Part shown: piece after piece, positions 41,714 to 50,278 of the stretch
Layout of the letters: every line of letters starts with the position of its first letter
Position numbering within the stretch: the stretch's first letter is position 1
Assembly: GCF_900129245.1 (NCBI RefSeq)
Contig: NZ_FQUT01000010.1
Location: forward strand, 1-64,000
From: Chryseobacterium arachidis
GTDB lineage: Bacteria > Bacteroidota > Bacteroidia > Flavobacteriales > Weeksellaceae
Direction: 5' to 3'
Length of the DNA stretch: 64,000 bases
The notes under the pieces: generated by a model
Told to the model about the DNA's origin: nothing
Database searches by the model: none
Seen by the model: the letters and a program-made list of their open reading frames with translations, nothing else
Translations under genes and position numbers: made by a program

Positions 41714-42123
41714 AGGTCAAATTTAAGAATTAAACGGAATATTCAGAATTTTCTTTTGAAAGATCATGTTTTTTTAAATTATTTCTGTCAGAAAAAGCAG
41801 ATCATATTAAATTAAAGAAAACTGAAGTAGAAAACTGGATCCACAGAATTAGCTTAAAAGTATAAAATCGCACTGAAGGCTTCGAATTACAACGGAAATG
41901 AAAATATTCTATCAAGAGAATTTTAAGTACACTTGCGGAAGCGTGTCATTTTGAAAGATTATTTTCAACAGGATTGATACATACAGTAAGAAATTGTGAA
42001 GATCAATTAATTTCAGATGTTCACTAAAGCTTCTTATCTGATCTTTATCAGTAAAAATTTTGATGACAGGTTATTCATAACATACTTTTTTATTAAATTT
42101 AAATTACCGCTAAAGACCTGAAA
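41714..42123. other. Intergenic region without gene
   Basis: 410 bp between divergent genes. No frame longer than about 20 codons makes sense on either strand and I see no long repeat or RNA fold. It should contain the promoters of both neighbours, but no unambiguous -33/-7 pair stands out. Confidence 0.4.
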
Positions 42124-42501
42124 ATGAAAAATAAGATGCACAGTTTTGATTATACAGATTTTGAAGCCGTCAAAAATATAGCCTTAACTTTTCCCAATAC
42201 GGAAGAAAGCGTTTCCCATGAAGGAACTCCTTCTGTAAAAATGCGTGGAAAATTAATGTGCAGGCTTCATGACAGCGGAGAATTTATCCCGATCCGGCTC
42301 GATTTTAAAATCAGAGATCATTATTTAGAGCGTTATCCTGAGATTTTCCATCTTCCGGATCACTTCAAAGCATATCCTTATCTTTGTATGTGGATCCACA
42401 ACTACGATCTGGTTTTACTGAAAGAAATTCTTGAACTGAGCTGGAAGGGTCTGGCCACTAAAAAACAGGTAAAAGAGTATGAAGAAAATAAAAGCATATG
42501 A
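42124..42501 (+). CDS. MmcQ/YjbR-family DNA-binding-like protein
   Basis: A 125-residue protein with 'FEAVKNIALTFPNTEESVSH' and 'SVKMRGKLMCRLHDSGEFIP' and the C-terminal 'ELSWKGLATKKQVKEYEE', characteristic of the YjbR/MmcQ (CyaY-like fold) family. Members are small cytosolic proteins suggested to bind DNA. It is followed by a Crp/Fnr gene 116 bases later with no terminator in between, so joint transcription is possible but not evident. Confidence 0.8.
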   Translation: MKNKMHSFDYTDFEAVKNIALTFPNTEESVSHEGTPSVKMRGKLMCRLHDSGEFIPIRLDFKIRDHYLERYPEIFHLPDHFKAYPYLCMWIHNYDLVLLKEILELSWKGLATKKQVKEYEENKSI

Positions 42502-42617
42502 AAATCTGTTGTTTATTTTGAATCTCTGGTATGTCAAAATAATATACAAAGAAAACAACAGTTATTTGTTATCAAAATTCTTTATTTTTAACGAATATTT
42601 TCAGAAAACAGCACCCC

Positions 42618-43193
42618 ATGAATAATCAATTATCCCGGCATATTCTAAAGCTAATCCCCACTTTTGAGAACGAAATAGATAAAATTTCCGGCTATTTTGA
42701 AGCGCAGAGCTTTCCCAAAAACCACATACTTATCGATCAGGGAGATTCAGTGGACTTTTTTTATTTTGTTTTAAAAGGATGCCTGCATATGTATTACACG
42801 GATCAGAACGGAGAAGACCACACCATTCACTTTGCCATCGAAGACTGGTGGGTGACAGAATATAACGCATTTCTGGGAAATCCGACTGCCAGCTTCAGTA
42901 TTGCTGCTTTAGAAGACGTGGAAGTATTGGTCATAAAAAAATATAAATTTGAAGAGATGCTGCTTAGTTTTCCGCTGATGGCACTTTATTTCAATAAAAT
43001 ACACATGAGAGCCTACGGAGCCGCCCTGCAGAAACAAAAAACCTTCGCCATCACAAGCAAAAAAGATTTCCACAGTTATTTCACCAACCTTTATCCGGTA
43101 TTGATACAACGTTTCCCGGATGAAGTTTTCGCTTCCTATATGGGAATTTCTACAGAAGAACTTGATGATTTTAATAAAAATTTTCGTTCTTAA
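42618..43193 (+). CDS. Crp/Fnr-family regulator with an atypical recognition helix
   Basis: 191 residues: cNMP-binding-like domain ('FPKNHILIDQGDSVDFFYFV', 'LKGCLHMYYTDQNGEDHTIH') and a C-terminal HTH. The recognition segment 'VFASYMGISTEELDDFNKN' is acidic, lacking the SRIR-like basic residues of its relatives, so DNA binding may differ or be weak. Its stop codon lies inside the palindrome CTTAAACCAGTTTAAG, the likely activator site for the NAD(P)-binding gene that follows. Ligand unknown. Confidence 0.82.
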   Translation: MNNQLSRHILKLIPTFENEIDKISGYFEAQSFPKNHILIDQGDSVDFFYFVLKGCLHMYYTDQNGEDHTIHFAIEDWWVTEYNAFLGNPTASFSIAALEDVEVLVIKKYKFEEMLLSFPLMALYFNKIHMRAYGAALQKQKTFAITSKKDFHSYFTNLYPVLIQRFPDEVFASYMGISTEELDDFNKNFRS

Positions 43194-43233
43194 ACCAGTT
43201 TAAGTTTTTTAAAACCAAAGTGGCTGACCTTTG
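43189..43233 (+). promoter_or_regulatory. Palindromic operator and -7 box upstream of the NAD(P)-binding gene
   Basis: CTTAAACCAGTTTAAG (43189-43204), a perfect 7+7 bp palindrome with a 2-bp centre, and the box GACCTTTG (43226-43233). The palindrome centre is 29.5 bp upstream of the box. The arms are identical to those of the site at 762-777, which is associated with a truncated Crp/Fnr gene and the same spacing. Confidence 0.6.
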
Positions 43234-43263
43234 TTGTATAATTAATTCATAAAAATTAAAACA

Positions 43264-44016
43264 ATGAAAATAGTAATTATCGGAGGTACAGGACTTATCG
43301 GTTCTCAGGTTACCAATCTTTTAAAAAACAACCACGAAGTAGTGGCAGCATCGCCTAACACAGGAGTAAACACATTAACCGGTGAAGGTTTAGACGCCGC
43401 ACTGGAAAATGCAGAGGTGGTAATAGATGTTTCAAATTCACCATCTTTTGCCGACGATGATGTGATGAATTTCTTTACCACTTCTACGACCAATCTTTTG
43501 GAGGCAGAGAAAAAAGCAGGTGTAAAACATCATATTGCACTCTCTATTGTAGGTACAAGAAAACTAAGTGTAAACGGATATTTCAAAGCAAAACAGGCTC
43601 AGGAAGATTTGATTGAAAAATCTCCGGTTCCTTATTCTATTGTACATGCTACCCAGTTCTTCGAGTTCGCCGGAGGAATTGCTGCCGGAGGTACAAAAGG
43701 CGACGAGGTATTTATTTCAAGCTCGCTGGTACAGCCTATTGCCAGCTCAGAAGTAGCGGCATTCTTAGCAAAAACCGCAACAGAAACTCCTACAATGGGT
43801 ATCTCAGAAATTGCAGGTCCCGAAAAAATGCCGATGAGCACATGGATAGAAAACTATCTTTCAGCAATGAAAAGCCCTCTGCAGGTATTCGGACAAAAAG
43901 AAGCGCCTTACTTTGGTGCCCCGTTAGAATACGAAGCATTGGTTCCTCAGAAAGCGACTTTTGAAAGTACGATAAAGTATGAAGATTGGATCGTCAATCC
44001 TCAAAATCAAAGATAA
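43264..44016 (+). CDS. NmrA-like NAD(P)-binding oxidoreductase
   Basis: A 250-residue Rossmann-fold protein: 'MKIVIIGGTGLIGSQVTNLL' (GGTGLIG dinucleotide motif), 'VVIDVSNSPSFADDDV' and 'YSIVHATQFFEFAGG'. This is the atypical SDR/NmrA class, which senses or uses NAD(P)H. It lies downstream of the Crp/Fnr gene under the palindromic operator, and is followed by a good terminator. Members linked to Crp/Fnr genes in flavobacteria may act as quinone or redox-stress reductases; substrate unknown. Confidence 0.82.
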   Translation: MKIVIIGGTGLIGSQVTNLLKNNHEVVAASPNTGVNTLTGEGLDAALENAEVVIDVSNSPSFADDDVMNFFTTSTTNLLEAEKKAGVKHHIALSIVGTRKLSVNGYFKAKQAQEDLIEKSPVPYSIVHATQFFEFAGGIAAGGTKGDEVFISSSLVQPIASSEVAAFLAKTATETPTMGISEIAGPEKMPMSTWIENYLSAMKSPLQVFGQKEAPYFGAPLEYEALVPQKATFESTIKYEDWIVNPQNQR

Positions 44017-44067
44017 ATTGGTAATGACTTTGCCTGTATGAATTTTAAGTTATCCGGGTAAATGGTA

Positions 44068-44097
44068 AAGACTTTCCTGTTTGGGAAAGTCTTTTTT
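44068..44097 (+). terminator. Terminator of the NAD(P)-binding gene
   Basis: AAAGACTTTCC (44068-44078) and GGAAAGTCTTT (44084-44094) form an 11-bp stem with a 5-base loop, running into a T tract on the plus strand. Confidence 0.85.
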
Positions 44098-44285
44098 AAT
44101 CTGGAAAAAATAAATCTTTTTAATTTTATCATCTCTTTACACTACAAGAAGAATTCCTATCATTGTAAACAGATATCTTATTAACCTGGATGAAAATCTT
44201 GTTCACCGGAAAGACTTTGTGTAACTTTAAATAAAATATTGGTAACCAATAAAATAAAACTCTCTTTTAATTAAAAATACAAAAA

Positions 44286-44313
44286 AAATCCTTTCAAAAA
44301 ATTGAAAGGATTT
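44286..44313 (-). terminator. Terminator of the pectate-lyase-like gene
   Basis: Perfect 12-bp inverted repeat AAATCCTTTCAA (44286-44297) and TTGAAAGGATTT (44302-44313) with an AAAA loop. On the minus strand it is followed by a run of T. It lies 39 bases downstream of the stop codon. Confidence 0.85.
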
Positions 44314-44351
44314 CATTGAATGAATATGAAATTAACAAAGTGCTCTTAATA

Positions 44352-47348
44352 TTATTCGACAATAACTTTAAAGTTACTGTTCAGATTATCACCTGAAACG
44401 TTCAGAATATAGTTTCCTGATGTTTTTCTGCCTGAAAGATGTAAGTTGAAGGTGCTCTTTCCATCAGCAGTAAGCTTTTCTTTCACTACGGTTCTCCCCG
44501 TCATATCAAATAAAGTAGCTGTAAGACTTGATTTTTTATACTCAGGAAGCTTAATGAAAATCTGGTCTTTTACAGGATTCGGATAAACAAATCCTACATT
44601 TTTACTGATGCTGAATTCTTCATTACCCAATACCGCCTGGTTATACAGAGAAGATACTTCTGTCGGAGTTAATGCATAATTGTACATTTTCAGTTCGTCG
44701 ATGGCACCTTTATACGGAGCCGGAGCGTTTGTTGTGGACAGGAACTCCAGTTCACCAATATTTCCAATGATAAGATCACTTGCTTCCCCGATACCTGTAA
44801 CTGCAGTTTCGTCTCCTTCAGCGGATAAAACACCATTAGTATAAATTCTCATCTTGTGTGCCGCGATATCTCTCATAATCACCACATGTACCCAGTTTCC
44901 TGTAAAATAATTCGCAATAGGTGATGTAATTTCCTTTTTCGTAATATCATCATCAATCGCATATCTCAGCTGACCGCCTTTGATTTCTACATTAAAACGT
45001 TTTCCTGTTGCTCCCGTCGTCGTATTTTTCGTAAATGAGCCTTTACACAATACATAGAGACTCGTTGCCGAAGAAGACGGAATCATACTTGTCGGAGCTT
45101 TCATCCAATAGGAAACGGTAAACGAATTATTGTCGAATGCGATCTGCTCCTGATGAGGAATACTTGCGATATAAGTATTCGGTGCTGTTGCCAGATCCAA
45201 GGCAAAGTTTTCTTTTCCGGGCACTCTTACACTCGAGTTATCATACGCTACATTCAGTGTTCCGTTATTGGCATAAGAAGTAAGATCCGAAATCTGCTCA
45301 CCTGACAATGGAGCTTCCAGAAACGGCCAATTCCCCACAAGGCCCGGCGTTAATGCACGGAAACTCCATACATCTCCTGTTACACTTCCTAAAGCATTGG
45401 AAGCATCAACTCTCCAATAATAATTGGTTGCCGTATTTAAATTGTTAAGCTGATATGATGGTGTGGCGCTGTAAGCTACATTCGCTACATTGTTTAAATT
45501 GGAAGGATCTGTTCCGAAATATACCGCATAGTTAGTTGTATTGCTACTTCCTGTCCATTTTAAAAGTACTCCGCCACTATTAAGCTGTACATTATTAAAA
45601 CCATTTGCTGGAGCCGGGTTGGCAGCTTTTGTCGGGGCTGATGGAATAGGTGGTGTAGTGATAGATCCATTAGTAGTATAGACAGAAGAATCTGTAGCAT
45701 TTATCGCTTTTACTCTGTAATAATACTGAGTATTAGGCGTTAAACCCGATTCGTTATAACTGGTTGTATTGGCAGGCAGTGTTGCTATAACATTAAAAGT
45801 AGTTCCGTTGGCAGAACGTTCCAATACATAATTTGTTTCATTGGTTGCGTTATCATTCCAGTTTACTGTTAAAGAACTGGCAGCCGGAGTTCCCCCCGTT
45901 AAAGCATTCGTAAAATTCAGATTGGTTGGCGGAATCACGAAATCTGCCGGTGCTGTACCTGGCAAACCATTAATATAAACCTCAATATTCAGATACGGAG
46001 CATGTGTAGTGCTTACCGCTAAAGCATCAAAAACATTTGGATTCAGTCCGTTGGCAGTTTCCCAAGCATCCGGCATCCCGTCGTTATCGGTATCGAGAGG
46101 AGCCGGAGCACCATAAACATGTCCTGCTCCCCCATTAGTAAAGCCAAACTGGGTCGTAAGATCACTTTGCACATAAACATAGGTAGCCACTGTCCCTTTC
46201 GATTGCAGATCCGAAATCATTAGCTGATCCACCTGATCACGTCTTGGGTAAGAAGCTCCAACGCCCGCTACAATATTATCAAAAGCACCCTGAGCAGTAA
46301 GCGTAGGGTTTTTCATAGGATAATCGTAAGAAGTAGGCTGTATGGCTGCCATATCACCTACCGGATAGCCTGTTAAATCCTGAGGAACCAAGGTCCCGTC
46401 AAGAATTCCGTTTTTATTATTATCAAAATAATTTCCTGAACCGTATAAGTTAAAATTAGCATTTCCTACGCTGAAAGGTGTTGTAACCGCACTGTTTGTA
46501 TTTGGGCCTCCGATAAAATAATTGTTGATGATGTTCACATAAGAAGCTCCTGCAGAATCTCCTCCCATAATATAAGCCTCTCCGGATTGTGTGTGTCCAT
46601 ACGTATTTCCGTAATTGCCCCAGTTGTAGACAACATTGTTCACAAATTCATTAATCCCTTTTACCTTATTGTTACGGGTTTTGTTACAGATATATAAATT
46701 TCCGATCAAACTGATTTTCCCACCTGCCGGTGGCTGCATTAATCCTCCTGCTGAGTGATTATGACGGTGCATCCCCTGCCCGATGATAGAATTCTGAATG
46801 GTAATATTATCCGGGCTTGTACCGTTATTATCCCAATTCACAGAAAATACCTCATCTGTTCCCCAGGTAAAGGTCATGTGATCTAAAATGATATTCGCCC
46901 CATTAGAAATACCTGAAGCATCCTGATTTTGAGAAGTCCCGCCATAACGGATCCGGAAATATCTTGCAATCGTATTATTGGCACCTGAAAAAGATACCCT
47001 TGGCCCCAAGAACAAAATTCCTTCCCCTGGTGCAGTTTGTCCTGCAATAGTCGTATTAGGCGCAACAGCAACTATGGATTGTAAGTTAACAATACCTCCT
47101 ACTTTAAAAATGACAAATCTTCCCGGTTGGCTCACTGCATCACGGAATGATCCCGGACCACTGTCGTTTAAGTTGGTTACTAAATAAATCTGAGGATTTG
47201 CAGCTCCTCTAGCTCCGGTGGTATATCTTCCAAAGCCTGTAGCTTCCGGAAATGCCAATGTCTGTGCATCGAGGTCACAGGTGGATAATGATACCCCACA
47301 AAACAGCAAAGATGTTATCATCCGCTTCAATAGTAATGGTTTCTTCAT
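44352..47348 (-). CDS. T9SS-secreted pectate-lyase-like protein with FN3, LamG and sorting domains
   Basis: 998 residues. Signal peptide 'MKKPLLLKRMITSLLFCGVS' leads into a right-handed beta-helix of pectate-lyase type (about 30-370: 'FPEATGFGRYTTGARGA', 'LNDSGPGSFRDAVSQPGRFV', 'ILDHMTFTWGTDEVFSVNW'). An Asp-rich stretch 'DTDNDGMPDAWETANGLNP' near 425 may bind calcium. Two fibronectin type III-like modules (about 480-660), a LamG-like lectin domain (about 665-905) and a type A T9SS sorting domain ('GFVYPNPVKDQIFIKLPEYK' to the end) follow. It should be surface-exposed or released and attack pectin or a related polysaccharide. It is monocistronic. Confidence 0.88.
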   Translation of the reverse strand: MKKPLLLKRMITSLLFCGVSLSTCDLDAQTLAFPEATGFGRYTTGARGAANPQIYLVTNLNDSGPGSFRDAVSQPGRFVIFKVGGIVNLQSIVAVAPNTTIAGQTAPGEGILFLGPRVSFSGANNTIARYFRIRYGGTSQNQDASGISNGANIILDHMTFTWGTDEVFSVNWDNNGTSPDNITIQNSIIGQGMHRHNHSAGGLMQPPAGGKISLIGNLYICNKTRNNKVKGINEFVNNVVYNWGNYGNTYGHTQSGEAYIMGGDSAGASYVNIINNYFIGGPNTNSAVTTPFSVGNANFNLYGSGNYFDNNKNGILDGTLVPQDLTGYPVGDMAAIQPTSYDYPMKNPTLTAQGAFDNIVAGVGASYPRRDQVDQLMISDLQSKGTVATYVYVQSDLTTQFGFTNGGAGHVYGAPAPLDTDNDGMPDAWETANGLNPNVFDALAVSTTHAPYLNIEVYINGLPGTAPADFVIPPTNLNFTNALTGGTPAASSLTVNWNDNATNETNYVLERSANGTTFNVIATLPANTTSYNESGLTPNTQYYYRVKAINATDSSVYTTNGSITTPPIPSAPTKAANPAPANGFNNVQLNSGGVLLKWTGSSNTTNYAVYFGTDPSNLNNVANVAYSATPSYQLNNLNTATNYYWRVDASNALGSVTGDVWSFRALTPGLVGNWPFLEAPLSGEQISDLTSYANNGTLNVAYDNSSVRVPGKENFALDLATAPNTYIASIPHQEQIAFDNNSFTVSYWMKAPTSMIPSSSATSLYVLCKGSFTKNTTTGATGKRFNVEIKGGQLRYAIDDDITKKEITSPIANYFTGNWVHVVIMRDIAAHKMRIYTNGVLSAEGDETAVTGIGEASDLIIGNIGELEFLSTTNAPAPYKGAIDELKMYNYALTPTEVSSLYNQAVLGNEEFSISKNVGFVYPNPVKDQIFIKLPEYKKSSLTATLFDMTGRTVVKEKLTADGKSTFNLHLSGRKTSGNYILNVSGDNLNSNFKVIVE

Positions 47349-47795
47349 GAGATTAATTTTATGTTAACTAATCTAATCACAAACCAAAACACAGGCATCC
47401 TGCCCCATCCTGCTACTCATTTAAAAATCAAATAATTACATTTCAAATCATTGTTTTTACACTAAGTCAGCAAAATTTAATGTATTGAAAATCATTGAAG
47501 AAAATTAAGCATGATTTTAATTTGATAGTTACATTTTCTTTAATTCAGATTTTAATTAATAGCTTCTTTATATTGGTTATCTAATTACTTTTGATAAAAA
47601 GGACTTTGAAAAAGTATTTAATTAAAAGCCCAAAATCTTAACATAAAACAAATTAAAGCAGCTTTATCTACAATATTTATTTTAATTCTGAAATATTTGT
47701 TTACTTTTATAAAACTTACAGTTTGGATCAGCACATTACCTATATCTGAATAGTGCATGATACACTCATTTTAAAAACAAAAAACTAATTACTAC
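47349..47795. other. Divergent intergenic region
   Basis: 447 bp between the pectate-lyase-like gene and the three-gene cluster. The DNA is very AT-rich. I find no gene, RNA fold or strong repeat. Promoters for both sides must lie here, but none is clear by the TTTG-TAnnTTTG criterion. Confidence 0.4.
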
Positions 47796-48512
47796 ATGAG
47801 TACACTATGGAAAATGACAGTCATGCAAAAAAAGGATGACTACATCGACTTACTTGTTAAATTTGATCATCCTGATGCAGGACCCTTTCCCGAAGATAAA
47901 AATTTTGCCTTACAACTCTTACTTCATGAAGCTTATGGCTATGCCAGAGACTTCACAACATTTCCTACCTGTCCTTTGGGACATGCAATTCCTCATGAAA
48001 AATTCTTACCCGAAGATTTAGTAGAATTGGTAGATACCTACATAAAAGATACTATCATATACGAAACACAAAACCTTCCGTGGGATGAAGATGAAGCACA
48101 TGAAAAAATGAATGCTTTGTGCGAAAAAGATGGATTACAAGAAAGCGATGATAATTGGCGCAGTGCCTGGGACACCCATTGGAGAGCTTTCTGGAAAGAT
48201 TACACGAGAATTCCTTGGGCAATTTACAGAATTACTACAACCGATCCCAAATGGACAGAGCACTTAAAAACATATCAGGAGTTTGATTCTGCAGGATTTA
48301 GTGAAGGAGAAAATTATGTTAATGAAAATATAAAAATAGATGTTCCCAACCCAAGTAATATTTCAGATTACGTTATATATAGAAAACCTGAATCTTCACG
48401 AACAGCATTAAGCTCTGCACAAAAAGAAAAAACCAACAACAAACCACCAGTTTTAAAAAAACTTTTGGTTGATTTATGGAAAGCAATGACCAATACCAGT
48501 AACAGCAACTAA
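47796..48512 (+). CDS. Hypothetical protein, first gene of a three-gene cluster
   Basis: 238 residues, soluble, rich in Trp and acidic residues ('NWRSAWDTHWRAFWKDYTRI', 'TYIKDTIIYETQNLPWDEDE'). It starts 'MSTLWKMTVMQKKDDYIDLL'. I recognise no family. The following genes begin 27 and then 31 bases downstream on the same strand, so the three are likely one operon. Trp-rich acidic soluble proteins of this size in such clusters are sometimes immunity proteins of polymorphic toxins, but no toxin gene is adjacent, so I do not assign that role. Confidence 0.6.
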   Translation: MSTLWKMTVMQKKDDYIDLLVKFDHPDAGPFPEDKNFALQLLLHEAYGYARDFTTFPTCPLGHAIPHEKFLPEDLVELVDTYIKDTIIYETQNLPWDEDEAHEKMNALCEKDGLQESDDNWRSAWDTHWRAFWKDYTRIPWAIYRITTTDPKWTEHLKTYQEFDSAGFSEGENYVNENIKIDVPNPSNISDYVIYRKPESSRTALSSAQKEKTNNKPPVLKKLLVDLWKAMTNTSNSN

Positions 48513-48539
48513 TTCATCTATAAAAATAAAATTAAACCC

Positions 48540-49592
48540 ATGAATTTTTTTAACCGATTAAAAAATATTATTTCAGACATCACCGAAGACGAATTTCCTA
48601 AAGACTATGTAGATGATGGAAAAGAATATCACGTTATTCCCGAACCGTACGATTTTACGTATTCATCAGTAAAAGGAGATTTCCGTTTAGATCGTTTAGC
48701 AAACGGCTTTTGTGCCAGCTGGAAAAAATTTATCGTCAGCAGAGATTGGAATGGAAATGTTCTCTATACCATAGACGGATTTGGAAGATCTGTTGCTGTA
48801 AGTCCGGATAAAACAAAAATTGTAACAACGAGTGATGATAAAGAAATTGCGATCTTTGATGCACAAAATGGACAGCTACTCGCCAGTGCTGCAAGCAAAT
48901 CCTACATTTCAGAATTAGTTTGGACAAAGAATAATTATATTGTTGGAAGTAATTCTGATACACTTTTTGTTTTCGATTCTGATTGTAATTTCATAAAAAC
49001 AATCGATCAAATAAACGGCAATGACTTTGAATTTATTTCAGGGCTTTGTTTACACAGTAAAAATGAGGATTATATCACAGTTTTGGAATCGAATGGAGAT
49101 CGCATCAGCATTCTAAATTTTAAAACAGGTGAAACTGTAAAAACAAAAGAATTACGTAACTCAGGAGAACTTTTTTATTCGGAAGAAAATCGAGTATTCT
49201 GGATTCCTTTTGAGCGCAGAAATTTTGTTTTAACATTGAATGAAGATTTAGAAGAGATAAAAAAACACTATTACAACGGAAAACATGGAGTACATCACAG
49301 CGGGCAAGATGAAGACGATCCCGCATGTACAGCCTGGACAACGCTTCCCGCATTAAGCCCGAACGGAAAACGTTTTTTAGTTAATGATCGTTCTGGATTG
49401 TTAAGTTTAATCAGTGCTAATTCTGAAGATTTGACGTACAGAACTTTTACCAGAAATTTAATTGATTATGCTTATGCTATGATTTGGGAAGACGATAATC
49501 ATTTTGTAGCACTTTTGGATAATTACAGAGTTATAAAGGTAAATATCAGAGGAACAGAACCCATATTTTTAAAAAGAGATAATCAATATTAA
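48540..49592 (+). CDS. Predicted beta-propeller protein
   Basis: 350 residues, no signal peptide. Repeated blades of about 40-45 residues are visible ('GRSVAVSPDKTKIVTTSDDK', 'ISELVWTKNNYIVGSNSDTL', 'LPALSPNGKRFLVNDRSG'), each with the S-P-D/N-G-K turn of WD40/PQQ-like propellers. It is therefore probably a protein-interaction scaffold in the cytosol. It is the middle gene of the cluster at 47.8-50.2 kb; its partners are unknown. Confidence 0.6.
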   Translation: MNFFNRLKNIISDITEDEFPKDYVDDGKEYHVIPEPYDFTYSSVKGDFRLDRLANGFCASWKKFIVSRDWNGNVLYTIDGFGRSVAVSPDKTKIVTTSDDKEIAIFDAQNGQLLASAASKSYISELVWTKNNYIVGSNSDTLFVFDSDCNFIKTIDQINGNDFEFISGLCLHSKNEDYITVLESNGDRISILNFKTGETVKTKELRNSGELFYSEENRVFWIPFERRNFVLTLNEDLEEIKKHYYNGKHGVHHSGQDEDDPACTAWTTLPALSPNGKRFLVNDRSGLLSLISANSEDLTYRTFTRNLIDYAYAMIWEDDNHFVALLDNYRVIKVNIRGTEPIFLKRDNQY

Positions 49593-49623
49593 ACTAAAAC
49601 AACAGTAATATTTAACTAAAACT

Positions 49624-50190
49624 ATGATCAATTTTACATCAGATGAAGAAAAAGAAGGTTTCTGGGAACTTTCAAATACTATTCAAGCCGGAAATTATGA
49701 AGAAGCTTTAGATCTTTCTAAAACTTTACTGGAAAAGTTTCCTAACAATAAAGCCATCTATCATAACCAGATCGGTGCAATGATTTACCTCTCAAAAAAT
49801 GATTATTGGGGCGCTACCAATCATTATTCAAAAGCATTGGAATATGGATTTGATGCTGATGCCTGTGAAGATAACATTTGGGAATCCGCAGTAGATTCCT
49901 ATAAATTCCTTATCGACAGTGAAGAAGGTTTCTGCAAACTGATGATCAAAGATACCCATGAATTTATTGCAGCCAATGATCTTATAAAAAAATACGAAAA
50001 TCTTTTCCCAAATGGTAAATATGCTGAAGAAGCCAAAGAGCTTAATTATATTTATGCCGTAACAACTGATTTGCAGAATGATGATAATTATAACTCTTTA
50101 GCGTTAAATCAAATTTATTCAGACAAATATCCGGACGGAAAGCATCATGAAGTTGTGACTGCTTTGTGTGAAATTATAGATAGGAATTAA
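49624..50190 (+). CDS. TPR-like hypothetical protein
   Basis: 188 residues, helical, with TPR-like pairs ('NTIQAGNYEEALDLSKTLLE', 'YWGATNHYSKALEYGFDADA', 'NGKYAEEAKELNYIYAVT'). No export signal. It is the last gene of the three-gene cluster, followed by a bidirectional terminator. It likely binds another protein, perhaps the propeller protein encoded just upstream, although that is only suggested by adjacency. Confidence 0.6.
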   Translation: MINFTSDEEKEGFWELSNTIQAGNYEEALDLSKTLLEKFPNNKAIYHNQIGAMIYLSKNDYWGATNHYSKALEYGFDADACEDNIWESAVDSYKFLIDSEEGFCKLMIKDTHEFIAANDLIKKYENLFPNGKYAEEAKELNYIYAVTTDLQNDDNYNSLALNQIYSDKYPDGKHHEVVTALCEIIDRN

Positions 50191-50228
50191 TAGAAGTAAA
50201 TTACCCAAAATAACTTGCAATAATAAAA

Positions 50229-50257
50229 AAACTCCCTCTCATCAAGAAAGGGAGTTT
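50229..50257. terminator. Bidirectional terminator before gcvP
   Basis: AAACTCCCT (50229-50237) and AGGGAGTTT (50249-50257) form a 9-bp stem with an 11-base loop, between convergent genes and with A or T runs on both sides. Confidence 0.75.
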
Positions 50258-50278
50258 CTATATTTAAAAAACTTTTAA

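Noticed and set aside
47796..48512. Immunity protein of a polymorphic toxin
   Set aside because: The Trp-rich acidic composition would fit, but no toxin gene or repeat-rich secreted protein is adjacent.
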